Shown here: one piece after another, positions 37,617 through 46,947 of the stretch
Layout: every line of letters starts with the position of its first letter
Position numbering within the stretch: position 1 is the first letter of the stretch
Origin: Hypomyces perniciosus
Taxonomy: Eukaryota; Ascomycota; Sordariomycetes; Hypocreales; Hypocreaceae
Direction: 5' to 3'
NCBI GenBank assembly: GCA_008477525.1
Contig: SPDT01000007.1
Span: 5,146,001 to 5,210,000 of the forward strand
DNA length: 64,000 nt
Notes under the pieces: model-generated
The model's database searches: none
Seen by the model: only the letters and a program-made list of their open reading frames with translations
Told to the model about the DNA's origin: nothing
Translations under genes and position numbers: made by a program

Positions 37617-38709
37617 CTAAGAAGACTTGGCTGCCACCGCCCTCTTGGAAATCTTCTCCCTGATAGCATCCCAAATCCACGTCTCCGTCAGGGCCTTGCT
37701 CTTCTTCACCTTTCCCTTACCCTTCCTCTCCGGTCTCGCTTCCTGTACGCAGAATTTGGTCGCCGCCCTGAAGTTATACCACTTCCTACTCTCGTTCTCG
37801 ACAGCGGCACCTTCTCCACCGCGCACATAGTTGATGATGCCGAAGCGCTGCTTCGCGGGATGCAAGTGCCCAGCCTGCATGGTGCTGTATCGTGGCTTCG
37901 CGATAGCGCTCATGGTGGTGAGTGTGAGCTCAGTGGAAGGCGGGAGGGCGCCTTGGACGAAGCGCTCGAGGACGGGGCGAGATGCCCGGGCTGTTGGGGG
38001 GAGGTGGATGTGGATGTGTGTGACGAAGGGAGAGGTTGTGTAGACCACGAAGAGAAGGGGAATGAGGCCGCAAAGGGTGACTGGAGTAGTTAGTTTTCCG
38101 GACGCGTTCTATTATGTTCGTTCATAATGATGTAAATGACGAGGCCAAAATACATAGGCGAGATATGAGTGACAGGCTCATAAACTGAATCTCACTTGGA
38201 CGTCTCATCACAGGGGCAAGGTCTAATGTAAAGTACATACCTCCAGCAATCTCCCATTCGGGCTTGTCAGCCTTGACATAGCCTGGCACCACGAGAAACG
38301 TGAAGAAGGCACCAATGAATAGGGTCGTCACCTTGAGCATGGCCAGGAAAGTGATCCTACCAGTGCCGGCATGATAGATGAGCAACCTTTCAGGGATTTC
38401 TAGACGGATATCCCATCAGCACGCTTCCGGCCCCCATGCTCGTGAATCATGTGTAGGCAGCCTACCGTAGTGTTTTGTGCCGGCTGCGGCGGCTTTTGCT
38501 TGTCGCTTGAATTCCTCTTCTCTTGAATGCCTCGTTTTCGGGCTCGGCTTCGCGGCTTGGGCGTAGCATCGTTGTTGGAGGAGCTTGCTCTCGAGTTGTC
38601 GCGTGAGACGATTTCTTAGAGGACATGACCAGTTGCCCTGCCGTGGCGGTACGGGGATGAATGTGAATGTCCTAAATGTTCTTTGGCCGGCTAATCGTAA
38701 TGAAAACAT
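37617..38709 (-). CDS. Predicted mitochondrial two-pass membrane protein
   Basis: Three exons: 38709-38466, 38399-38241, 38080-37617; 288 aa. Both introns show GTAGGC/GTATGT donors and good acceptors; the second has an AACTAAC branch. The N-terminus is Arg-rich and unacidic (MFSLRLAGQRTFRTFTFIP to RCYAQAAKPS), a likely mitochondrial presequence. Residues 98-123 (TFLAMLKVTTLFIGAFFTF) and about 135-152 (VTLCGLIPLLFVVYTT) are hydrophobic and should form a hairpin in a membrane, preceded by ERLLIYHAGTGR. The C-terminal half is soluble and basic. The layout resembles TMEM70/TMEM223-type inner-membrane assembly factors, but I cannot assign it firmly. Its stop lies 29 bp from the stop of the convergent nuclease-like gene. 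Confidence 0.75.
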
Positions 38710-38996
38710 TTTGTGCTTTCACTCCTCCTTTGGGTGAGGGATGAAGTGAGGTGAAGTGAAGTGAGATGAGATGAATTGGGTCAAGGTTGAAGCTTGGACG
38801 TCGTTGGCGATAACGATAGGCATGAGCTTAGGGGATTCTAAGTGCCCTGGAACAATCAACCACTACGAGTTGGAGATGATCATCTGCATAATATTTTTTT
38901 TTTCTTTTTAATATTAAGATTCATTTTTCCTACGGATGTGAATTTTTCATTCATCTACAACATGGACTGATTCATTGCAACTTTTGGCCTTTTCAG

Positions 38997-39764
38997 TCAA
39001 CCCACAACGTTCTTGGTGAGCCACTCCCGCCATTGTTCAAGGGTCCATCCAGAGCTGATATCCTGAACAACACCATCAAAGACAGCCGTCGGAGTGATGT
39101 GGACGCCAATCAGGCGGTTCATCTTGGTCACAACCTTCACGTCATTTGTAACCCCGTTGCCAATGTTCAAGCTGCCATCATCCGTAGGCTTGTCCGGGAT
39201 CTCCAGCAGCTTGTAGACCTGCTCCTCGTCAACACCAACCTTGGCCGCCACCTTGGCCAGGCGGCGATACGTTTGGTTGCGCGGCTCGTTCACAACGCTG
39301 ACGTCAAAGAACTCCTTCTGGGCGGCGAACAGCTCTCCGCTAAAAGCCCAGAACTTCTCGGGCGCGAGACGCAACACAGCCAGGCCGGTCTCGTGCATGA
39401 GCGTCGAGGATGGGTGCCACGGCTGGATCTGCTGGCGGAAGACGACGGCCAGGTTGTTGGCCCACTTGGGATTCTCGCGGACGACGGGGAAGACGGCGGT
39501 GGTGAGGGTGTTGAAGATGCGCGCGGAGAAGGGGCAGCAGTAGTCGAGATAGACCTCGAGCGTGTGAGTTGCGCGAGGAACCGTTGAGCTGGTTGTTGGT
39601 GCCTGAGCGAACTCGAGCTTGTGGCCAGCGAACTTGGGAGGAAGAGCCATTTTGGTGATGCTGGTTGAGAAGTGACGGTAGAACTGGCTGCGTTGGCTAT
39701 GGGGGAGAAGAAAGGAGAAATATGATCTGCTCGAGATGATTGCGCAGAGGGACCGAGATGGCAT
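38997..39764 (-). CDS. DsbA/thioredoxin_4-like protein with two possible starts
   Basis: A single exon of 255 aa from the ATG at 39764, or 217 aa from the ATG at 39650 (MALPPKFAGHKLEF). The core is a thioredoxin fold: LEVYLDYCCPFSARIFN after the first strand, a helical insert (ETGLAVLRLAPEKFWAFSGE) and the cis-Pro-type segment HITPTAVFDGV. The active-site position reads YCCPFSA, not C-x-x-C, so dithiol oxidoreductase chemistry is doubtful. The extra 38 residues of the long form (MPSRSLCAIISSRSYFSFLL to YRHFSTSITK) are rich in R and S and lack acidic residues, like a mitochondrial presequence. The short start matches where conservation begins. The function in fungi is not known to me. Confidence 0.85.
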   Translation of the reverse strand: MPSRSLCAIISSRSYFSFLLPHSQRSQFYRHFSTSITKMALPPKFAGHKLEFAQAPTTSSTVPRATHTLEVYLDYCCPFSARIFNTLTTAVFPVVRENPKWANNLAVVFRQQIQPWHPSSTLMHETGLAVLRLAPEKFWAFSGELFAAQKEFFDVSVVNEPRNQTYRRLAKVAAKVGVDEEQVYKLLEIPDKPTDDGSLNIGNGVTNDVKVVTKMNRLIGVHITPTAVFDGVVQDISSGWTLEQWREWLTKNVVG

Positions 39765-40710
39765 TAAATAAATGGATGAACTGCTTTGAAAGATGAATGA
39801 ATAATGATGTCAGGGAGGAGGGGAGCTCGAGGCACCTTGAGAGACTCGGAGATGGCGGGGTATCGGCATCTCTGGCGGGGCACAAGATGGTGTCATTTTG
39901 AATAGTCCTTTGCAGTAAGACGACTACTACTAATATTACTTTAGTACTCTAGGTCATATGGTCTGTTTGGTGTCAAGGGGAGAGAGGAATAGATCTTAGT
40001 ACGTAGTGGGTCTGATTTGCAGGTCAACACTATTCGCAGGTTTACCCACTCCGAGAAGATAGAAAAAGGCTCAATGACCAGGCATGGCAATCTTCATACC
40101 CGAAACTGATATTCGCCAGCTCGACCTTCAAGATACTCGATTTAGGTGTGTTCAGCCACATTGGTTGTCAAGAGACCCTACCCTTTCTCGGGAAAGACAA
40201 GAGTGACATCGATGTTGTCGACTTGGTCTCACCCATACATCAACGGACCAGGAAACGCATACCATTCATTCCATGCTCAAGCTTGGGGACGGATGGTGGT
40301 TGACATGACTGATAAAAAACAGTTTCCGGGTGTCTTTTAGAGACACGGAGAGAAGGCTGACTGGTTGCTGCTTCGCTTGCATAACCACAGCTGTTGCGGT
40401 CCACGAAAGTTGACAAGCCTGAATTGGAAAATAAAACACCAAATCAGATGCGTATCCGGTAATACGGCAAAATTCTGATCCTTCGTATATATCCGCCAAG
40501 GAGAGTTGATCCTTATGGACACTACTCCGCACTCTGCAAAGTCATCATTCAAGCTCCACCTCGGTGTAGCCTCGTGCGGAGAAGTCAACTTTGTCCAGAA
40601 ATGGCAAATCGAACATCGCCAACAGCTATCCATATTTATTCTCTAAATCCGATCAACCGCCAGGGACCAGCAGATATTCGGGCACACATTCACCGTCTAA
40701 ACACTCTGAC
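39765..40710. other. Intergenic region, divergent
   Basis: 946 bases between the thioredoxin-fold gene and the acetyltransferase gene. The short frames (40266-40532 - and others) lack family features. No repeat or RNA gene is seen. Confidence 0.5.
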
Positions 40711-41546
40711 ATGGCTGCACAGAACAAGGATAATAAGATCATCGAGATCGCCAGGACACTCAAGGGTATCCCTTGGTGCGAAGAGTACGAGCGTATGATA
40801 TCTGGCATGTTGTATGTTATTTTCATCCTTGATAACTTTTCTGCAATTGAAACGGCCTCGAAAAAGTTTCCGAGGCATCAAAAGCTAACGAAACAGGTAC
40901 AATCCGCTGAATCCCACCCTGATGGAGGGGCGCCACAAAGCTCGATGCGCTGCCTACAAGTATAATAACCTAGACCCCAATATTGGTAGTTTCGAGGAGA
41001 TTTCTGATATCCGCACTGCACTTCTTGGGGAGATGTTGGGACGTGTTGGGGAGGGGACTTGCATTGAGACGCCGTTCATACCGGACTATGGCTGCAACGT
41101 CATTATTGGCAAGAACTGTTTCATGAACTTTGGGTACGTCTCCTCCTTGTCATTGTTGAGTCTTATTACTGATGGGCTGCTACAGTTTGACAATCTTAGA
41201 CACAAGTCTCGTCATTATTGGTGATCGTGTTCAGATAGGACCCAATGTCCACATCTACACTGCAGGCCATGAGACGAGTGTCCTCTCGCGCATCAAGTTT
41301 GTCGAGTTTGGCCATCCCATCAGGATTGAGGATGATTGTTGGATTGGAGGCAATGTCACCCTCTTGCCTGGCGTTACCGTTGGTCGAGGCTGCACCGTTG
41401 GAGCTGGTTCCGTCGTGACGAAAAACGTTCCACCGTATTCTGTCGTAATCGGTGCACCAGCAAAGGTCATCAAAACACTGCCATCAGTTGGAGAGGAGTT
41501 GGCAGACCCAGAAAATCCCTATCGCAATATGCCGGATAGGGATTGA
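40711..41546 (+). CDS. Maltose/galactoside O-acetyltransferase family enzyme
   Basis: Three exons: 40711-40811, 40897-41133, 41186-41546; 232 aa. It belongs to the hexapeptide-repeat (left-handed beta-helix) acetyl-CoA-dependent sugar O-acetyltransferases, the Maa/NodL type. The N-terminal Mac motif is present (CEEYERMISGMLYNPLNPTL, then EGRHKAR). Hexapeptide coils include GCNVIIGKNCFMNFGLTILD, VQIGPNVHIYTAGHE (with the expected catalytic His in TAGHE), IEDDCWIGGNVTLLPGV and VGAGSVVTKNVPPYSVVIG. It ends at APAKVIKTL plus a short tail. Intron 1 has GTATGT and GCTAAC; intron 2 has GTACGT and CTACAG. The natural substrate is unknown; it is likely cytosolic. Confidence 0.9.
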
Positions 41547-42461
41547 TCGCAGTGCAGTGTGTATATGGAGGGGAAGGATGTCTTTATGGAGCTCTCTTTT
41601 CTCGAAGACAAACCTCATTTACTAGCTACCAGATATCCCCAGTCATCTTGCCTTCTAATTCTAATACAGCTTTAAACCTATCCGGCATCGAGTCGATCCA
41701 TTCATTGATCGTTTTCTGGGGCATCATATCCCAAGCCCCCTTGGCCTCTTGAATCAGGTCTTGCTGACTCGACAAACCTTAAAGATGTCGTTATAGCTGA
41801 AGTCTTGGCCATAGCGCCGCTTTTGGTGCTGGGCAAAGGCAACAGCACCTTTGACCCTGGCCCTCCTTGGGGTATCGGGATGATGGTAATGGATATCAAG
41901 CTGGTCTGTCATATTGGCTGCTGGCGTATGGAGTTGAATTGGGTTCAATTAGGTGGGATTGGTTGATCTCGGTGCTTGAAATAGAGGTGCAATACGTGAT
42001 GTCATGTGTGTGGGGCATTGGCGGTTGGCAAGTATGGCGGTGTTTTGCTGGCAGATCTGGAAATGATCAATCTTGAGTTGATTCTGATACGAAGTACATG
42101 CAGATCAACTCGTGCTCGCTACGAGAACCATGAAATGATCATTGTGATAATTGTGTCGTCATGACACGCCTGGCCCGGGTTCATAGAGCGGTACCATTGT
42201 CCACCCATTGTGAGTATTATCTAGATATCTACATCCTAAATAGGAAAAACAGCAAAGCAGGCCGATAAGCAATTCGGAAAGTTAGAGGCAACTTAAACGC
42301 CATCAATAGATGATTGTTGCGATAAGCCGTCAGATGTTCTAGGGTGGCATTTGTAGAGGTACCCCTCCACTCCACACAGGGCTTCAACCCACCACATATC
42401 CGCACACACACATGCATGCATCATATAATTCATCATTAAAGTCACCAATATCACCCAAGAA
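41547..42461. other. Intergenic region with transposase relic
   Basis: 915 bases between the acetyltransferase gene and the initiator tRNA gene. It holds the relic at 41626-41912, described separately. The remainder, including the tRNA 5' flank, has an AT-rich stretch (CATATAATT, 42422-42430) about 35 bp before the tRNA. I found no clear terminal inverted repeats. Confidence 0.5.
41626..41912 (-). pseudogene. Internally deleted Tc1/mariner-like transposase relic
   Basis: The minus strand begins MTDQLDIHYHHPDTPRRARV and continues through GAVAFAQHQKRRYGQDFSYN-DIFKVCRVSK. This reads like the N-terminal helix-turn-helix of fungal Tc1-type transposases. The frame ends at a TGA at 41754. Overlapping in the next frame is a second piece, QDLIQEAKGAWDMMPQ, then NEWIDSMPDRFKAVLELEG, which ends in TAG at 41626-41628. 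This resembles the extreme C-terminus of the same family (W-x3-P-x3-I-x3-I-x-SMP-x-R-x2-A-V). The whole DDE catalytic region expected between them is missing, so this is a non-functional deletion derivative. The family call rests on motif memory, not a search. Confidence 0.6.
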
Positions 42462-42587
42462 AGCAATTTGGCGCAGTGGAAGCGCGCCGGGCTCATAACC
42501 CGGAGGGTAAGCACCCCTTAGGTCCCCAGTTCACAACGACACCAACTAACAATCACCCAGTCGCACGATCGAAACGTGCAATTGCTA
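42462..42587 (+). tRNA. Initiator tRNA-Met (CAT) interrupted by a variable-loop intron
   Basis: Exonic parts are 42462-42506 and 42561-42587, with anticodon CAT at 42494-42496. All arms close perfectly after removal of 42507-42560. The acceptor stem AGCAATT/AATTGCT pairs over 7 bp. The D-arm is GCGC-AGTGGAA-GCGC and the anticodon arm CCGGG-CTCATAA-CCCGG. The variable loop becomes AGGTC and the T-arm is GCACG-ATCGAAA-CGTGC, with discriminator A. Hallmarks of a eukaryotic initiator are visible: A1:U72, three G:C pairs closing the anticodon stem, and A54 and A60 in the T-loop instead of TTC. A T8 run two bases after the discriminator (42589-42596) fits a Pol III terminator. Box A is TGGCGCAGTGG at 42469-42479. 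The insert lies outside the canonical 37/38 intron site. Confidence 0.9.
42507..42560 (+). other. 54-nt spliceosomal-type intron inside the initiator tRNA gene
   Basis: The insert begins GTAAGC and ends CACCCAG. It carries ACTAAC at 42545-42550, with the branch adenosine 11 nt before the acceptor G. Length and motifs match spliceosomal introns of protein genes in this window (for example 53 and 54 nt in TAF2 and SNU114). GGGT (42505-42508) can pair with ACCC (42513-42516), placing the 5' junction in a small hairpin. The excision point AGG^TC regenerates a five-base variable loop. Whether spliceosome or endonuclease removes it is not known. Confidence 0.75.
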
Positions 42588-43048
42588 CTTTTTTTTCTCT
42601 TCTTTTTTTTTTCGCCTCCTCTTTGTGACCTTTTTGTTTTTTTTCTGACTCAGTTCTTATGCGTGAGTTTGAGGAACTGATGTTACTACTGGCGATGAGT
42701 ACTTCCCAGCAATACGAGACGTAGTCTATCAGCCTACTGTTTATCCTTTCCAGTATATTTCCACTATAAATCTAGTTAAGCTATCTGCCTCTTGAGTTTC
42801 TAAGTCTATTTGTATATCGTTATCGCAATCGATGGCTAAGTATAGGGAGGTTTAAATCAACACCAGAATCCTTCTCTACGTCCAGACATACTCCAAATCT
42901 CCACTTCTACTTGGTCAATGAGTAAGGGAGTGTATTTTCATTTTCATATCAAGCCCTGGAAAAGAAGGAAAGGGAAACTTTTCCATTGAAACATCCATAC
43001 TAGGTAGTGTGCATTCAGTTGACTCGATTTCACGTCTACCTAACGTTT
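42588..43048. other. Intergenic region downstream of the tRNA
   Basis: 461 bases between the tRNA gene and the stop of the oxygenase gene. The first 60 bases are T-rich. Nothing else is recognised. Confidence 0.5.
42589..42596 (+). terminator. Pol III T-run terminator of the tRNA gene
   Basis: Eight T residues directly follow the mature tRNA 3' end; a longer T-rich stretch continues to 42612. Confidence 0.75.
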
Positions 43049-44315
43049 CTATGAAACTGTATTCTTTGCTACAACCCCCCTGGCAAACTCTCCAAACGTC
43101 AGATGCTGCTCAATATCAACCTCCTCGCCCAAGTTCGGCTGCGTAAACACCGCCAGCGTATTCCTCGCCACTCTCCCTTCACCCACACTGACCCTCGCAC
43201 CCCTCACAAAGTGCGGCACTGCCTTGAACCGTCCCGCGGTGATGCGCTCCAGTGCCTCGCCCGTCTGGAAGGCGATGCAGTCCCGTGGGATCTTGACTTG
43301 CACGGTCTCGCCTGTGCGTGACTTGATGTACAATCCTGCGGCAGGATCGGGAGATGAGGGGAGCTCCTCGAGTGGTGGGAGCGAGGCGCCGTTGACGCTT
43401 GTTACGTCTGGGACGGCGGTGCTGACGTTCTTCTCGTCGATGAACATGGCTGATGTGAGACCAGTCAAGCAACCATGGTCGAGATGCGTTCCGCACCAAT
43501 CGTCCTCATCGCCTTCTGGCTCCTTGGTTGTGGAACTATCGGCTACCTGCGGGAAGTAGTGCAAAAGTCTCGCCTTGGTAGTGTTGGATGTGCTAACAAC
43601 ATGCTCAAGATACCCCTTTGGATACCCCTGAATCTCTCTCTCAGCGAAGCGGTCACATGCGCGAGCCACAAGCACAGCAACATCGATGATGAGACGGCAC
43701 AGCGACGAGACGGCAGGCTTCATGCCGGGGAGGACGTCCTCGGCAGGCCAGACGTTGGGGGAAAGATACTCGGGAAAGGTTTCAGGGGAGAACTCTGCAG
43801 TGGGCTCGGCACAGTCAAGGCCGGGGTTGACATAGAATGCGCAGTTGGCGTAGAAGGAGCCCTTAAACGTGTCGGCCTGGCCGTTTTTGAGAGTTTCTTT
43901 GCCAAGGGACCAGCCGGTGAGATATTTGGCTTTGGCATTCTCCAGTTTGTCTACCAAGACATGAGTACGGTGAATGAATATGGGTATAATTGGAACTCCA
44001 TTGAGATTGAAAACTCACCCAGCTCTTCCTTGGGCAAGTTTCCCAAGTAGGATCCATAAGACAGGGCGAGATGGCGCAGCTGGGCAAACTCCTGGGGAAC
44101 GTCCTTGACGACGAGAATGCCGAGAGAGTCTGGACCAAAGGCCCTCTGCAGGGTCTCAAAGGAGACATCTCCTGGATTCACATTGTTAGTTGAGATCTCC
44201 AGCATCTACTGTTACACGCGCATGCAGGTTGTTGGACTTATATGCAGACGGACGAGTTCATACCGTTCTGGAGGTCCTTGAGAGAGACCGTTACAGCTTG
44301 TGCTAGCGGCGCCAT
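43049..44315 (-). CDS. 2-oxoglutarate/Fe(II)-dependent oxygenase family protein
   Basis: Three exons: 44315-44264, 44171-44019, 43950-43049; 368 aa. The first intron has GTATGA and CAACTAAC; the second has GTGAGT and a TAG acceptor. The protein has the isopenicillin-N-synthase-like double-stranded beta-helix fold. Metal ligands fit H224-x-D226 (WCGTHLDHGCLT) and H315 (AVPHFVRG). R331 (VARNTLAVF) fits the 2-oxoglutarate-binding Arg. The N-terminal domain (DSLGILVVKDVPQEFAQLR) is also family-typical. Between the metal ligands it has a longer loop than plant enzymes. No substrate can be assigned and no biosynthetic cluster surrounds it. It is likely cytosolic, since no signal peptide is seen. 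Confidence 0.88.
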
Positions 44316-44747
44316 TGTTAATTCTAGTAGCCGTATCTACCGACTCAAAGAGAGTGTGAGGAGAGAGAAAAGGAATACGGTAGTATTATTATATTAAGAG
44401 AAATATTGGACATGTCTTGTTTATCCCGTCCAAGCCCGCCACCACAACGGCGCAAGTTCCGCTCGCCACGCTCCTTTGTGGGGGAGGGGTCGCTAAAAAA
44501 AAATAACTGGAGGGGTAAAAAGGACCTCTGAAGAGCTTAAATCAGGGGGAGGAGCCGGCTTACGTAACTACAACCCAGCCACAAGTGAAGTGTGGCAGTG
44601 GAGCTCGCCGTCTCCCGAGTATGTACTAGTAGTACTTACCTAGGGTCCGTTGAATTTCTCCGACGTCATCGCGCCGTCGCGAAACCGAACGCTGCACGAG
44701 TTCAGCGAATGACCGACCGAAGCATATCGTCCCATTGGTGTCCCATA
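44316..44747. other. Divergent promoter region, oxygenase and FRG1-like genes
   Basis: 432 bases between two divergent starts. AT-rich and A-run segments are at 44380-44510, with a TACTAGTAGTACTTA stretch near 44620. The open frame upstream of 44748 is unlikely to be coding. Confidence 0.5.
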
Positions 44748-45635
44748 ATGGTCAAGCCGTTGACATTCAAGGGCGACAAGAAGGCCAAGAAGCGGAAGCG
44801 CGCCGCAGCAGACCGAGACGGCGACGATGACGACGCGGGTCCGTCCGGCAAGCAGCTCGTCAAGCAGCAGAACGTCGAGGCGGAACAGACCAATGACGAT
44901 AGTTGGGTCTCGGCCGATACAGTAACTGATGTTGTCGGCCCGGTCATGATCGTCCTGCCGACAGACACGCCGTCTGCCCTGGCGTGCGATCCCTCTGGCA
45001 AAGTGTTTGCCCTGCCGATTGAGAACATCGTGGATGGGAACCCTACCAGCGCGGAGCCGCATGATGTGAGGCAGGTATGGGTAGCGAATCGCGTCGCGGG
45101 GACGGAGAACTTTCGCTTCAAGGGACATCACGGAAGGTGGGATGATGACGCGTGGTGCTACTGAGATTCGAGTATGTGCTAACCGTTGTGTAGATACCTG
45201 GCGTGCGACAAGATTGGTATTCTCTCTGCGACTTCAGAGGCCGTCTCGCCCCTGGAATCGTTCAACGTTGTCGGCACTGCAGACACGCCTGGGACGTTCC
45301 AGATACAGACCCTGCGCGATACTTTCGTCACCATTAAGCCGACCACTTCTACCAAGGCCAACGCGCCACCAGTCGAGATCCGCGGCGATGCCGACAGCAT
45401 CACGTTTGATACGACGCTGCGAATTCGCATGCAAGCTAGGTTCAAGCCGAAATTCAAAGCGTCAAAGGAAGAACGTGCGCAGTCTAAAATCAGTCGTCGG
45501 GACTTGGAGGAAGCTGCTGGTCGAAGGTTGAACGAGGATGAGGTGCGGGTGCTGAAGAGGGCGAGGAAAGAGGGCGATTACTATGAGAGATTGCTGGAGA
45601 TAAAAGTGAAGAGCAAGCATGACAAGTTTGGTTAA
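44748..45635 (+). CDS. FRG1-like family protein
   Basis: Two exons, 44748-45136 and 45194-45635, give 276 aa. The intron has a GTGGGA donor, GCTAACC branch and GTGTAG acceptor, and the split codon restores GHHGRYLACDKIG. The N-terminus MVKPLTFKGDKKAKKRKR is a basic, nuclear/nucleolar-type stretch. A beta-trefoil fascin-like domain covers about residues 50-200 (VGPVMIVLPTDTPSALACDP; GRYLACDKIGILSATSEAV). The C-terminal RMQARFKPKFKASKEER and the basic helix ending VKSKHDKFG match FRG1 homologues. The family is linked to RNA processing and nucleolar functions. An in-frame ATG at 44592 would add residues that do not look conserved, so 44748 is preferred. Confidence 0.92.
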
Positions 45636-45750
45636 TGGAAATGGATAAAGGGGTGAAAGGGATAGTAACATAGGAATGGCGTTTACTCGTATAGTACTCC
45701 ATATAAGGGAGCTTATTTTCATGAAAAAGACCAAACATATCCATACATGC

Positions 45751-46947
45751 TTAACTACCTGGCCTCCAAGCTTTGATGTTGCCATCCTCACCTGTCGTAA
45801 AAAACAACCTGCTCATCATCAAAGAAGCAAAAAGACCGCACAATCTCCTCTCCATGAGCCCCTGGTAAACCAACTCTGTTCTCAAAGTCCAGCGCCCATG
45901 AATTCTGCGGTGTTCTAGCTAGAAAGACGAGGTTGAACATTTGCTGGCTGTATCGTTCCCGCGAGTTAGCCACTGCAAGAGATCAAAAAAATCGGGTGCT
46001 GGGACTTACTCTTGCGATCCAGCACCGAGAATAGCGCCACTACCGTCCAACTTGGTCGTCACGTTGGCCACATACTGGCAGTCCAGGACCTTTCTCAGGT
46101 CGCCAAAGTCCTGTATGGCATCTCCAGTCGTGCGCTCCTCCGCCATGTCGTACAGCGCGAAGCACTCGTCGTGCGACAGTGCAAAGATCTCTGCAGGGGT
46201 GAGGAACGCGGCATCGTGGATGGAGGCGTTGTGGTTGAATGTTTGAACGGTCAGTTCGTCCTCGTCAGCGATGGTCGTGTCGTGCACACTGACGAGACCG
46301 TCGGTCGAGCCGGAGATGAGCAGTGTGGGCTGTGAGGGATGGAATGAGAGAGAGGGTCACGTCATCACTGTGGACTTCGTTGTATTGTGCTTTGGGAGAA
46401 GGGGTGGAGCGGACGTCCCTATGTGTGTTAGTGTCTATTAGACATAAGAGAGTCTTGATCATAGGGCTCATACCAGAGATATATTGAAGCCTGGTGGTTC
46501 TCAAGCTCTGTCCCAACAGCTATTGTCTGCGTCCCAGCGCTACACGCCATTGACAGAATAGATGCTTCGCTTGCTGTCCCATACATCGCCGTCAGTCTCA
46601 CTCACACAACCTCATCCCGGCTCCTTACGATACTCACCTGTGAACTGAGCAACCTTGGCCCCCGGACTCCCAATCTGCCTCAAATCCCAAACTCCAACAG
46701 AGCCATTCTCACCCGCCGTGCAGACTAGTGAACTCCCCGCATCGAATATCCGTAGCGTCGTCAAATTTCCATGATCAGTCTTCACGCTGGCAATAGGACC
46801 AGCGCCGATGCGAGCCGGGTTGAAGAGCGAGAGGCTCTGGTCAGAAGCCGTGGTGACGAGGCCTGCCGCTGTGCGATAGGCTTCGAGCACGTAGACATCT
46901 TCCGGGCCAGAGAAGTGGTGCTGATCGATGTTGGTGAGCGTGTACAT
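45751..46947 (-). CDS. WD40 protein similar to WDR89, with two apparent frame breaks
   Basis: Proposed exons: 46947-46638, 46573-46474, 46418-46010, 45947-45751. WD motifs are clear: GENGSVGVWDLRQ, ELENHQASIYLWDVR, ISGSTDGLVSVHD and, in the last exon, ARTPQNSWALDFENRV. The pattern fits WDR89-type single-propeller proteins of unknown role. The reading frame breaks twice. At 46354-46356 (GGG on +, CCC in the gene) the conserved DDVT and SLSFHPSQPT lie in different frames. At 45799-45804 (six A on +, six T in the gene) VVF and TTGEDGNIKAW lie in different frames; left as is, the protein ends at 45788. Each break is explained by one surplus base in a homopolymer. It is either an assembly error or a decaying gene. 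The start at 46947 (MYTLTN) is tentative. Confidence 0.78.

Noticed and set aside
38900..38930. T-run near 38896-38915 as a Pol III terminator
   Set aside because: No RNA gene precedes it on either strand.
41543..42076. Plus-strand frames around the transposase relic
   Set aside because: The minus strand gives family-like motifs; the plus-strand frames do not.
36272..45635. Secondary-metabolite cluster around the oxygenase, acetyltransferase and Zn2Cys6 genes
   Set aside because: No polyketide synthase, peptide synthetase, terpene cyclase or P450 is present, and housekeeping genes (FRG1-like, tRNA) lie between them.
46327..46357. 31-nt GT-AG intron to explain the first WDR89-like frame break
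   Set aside because: Too short compared with all other introns here, and it would remove the conserved VTSLSFHPSQ-type residues that the adjacent frames clearly encode.
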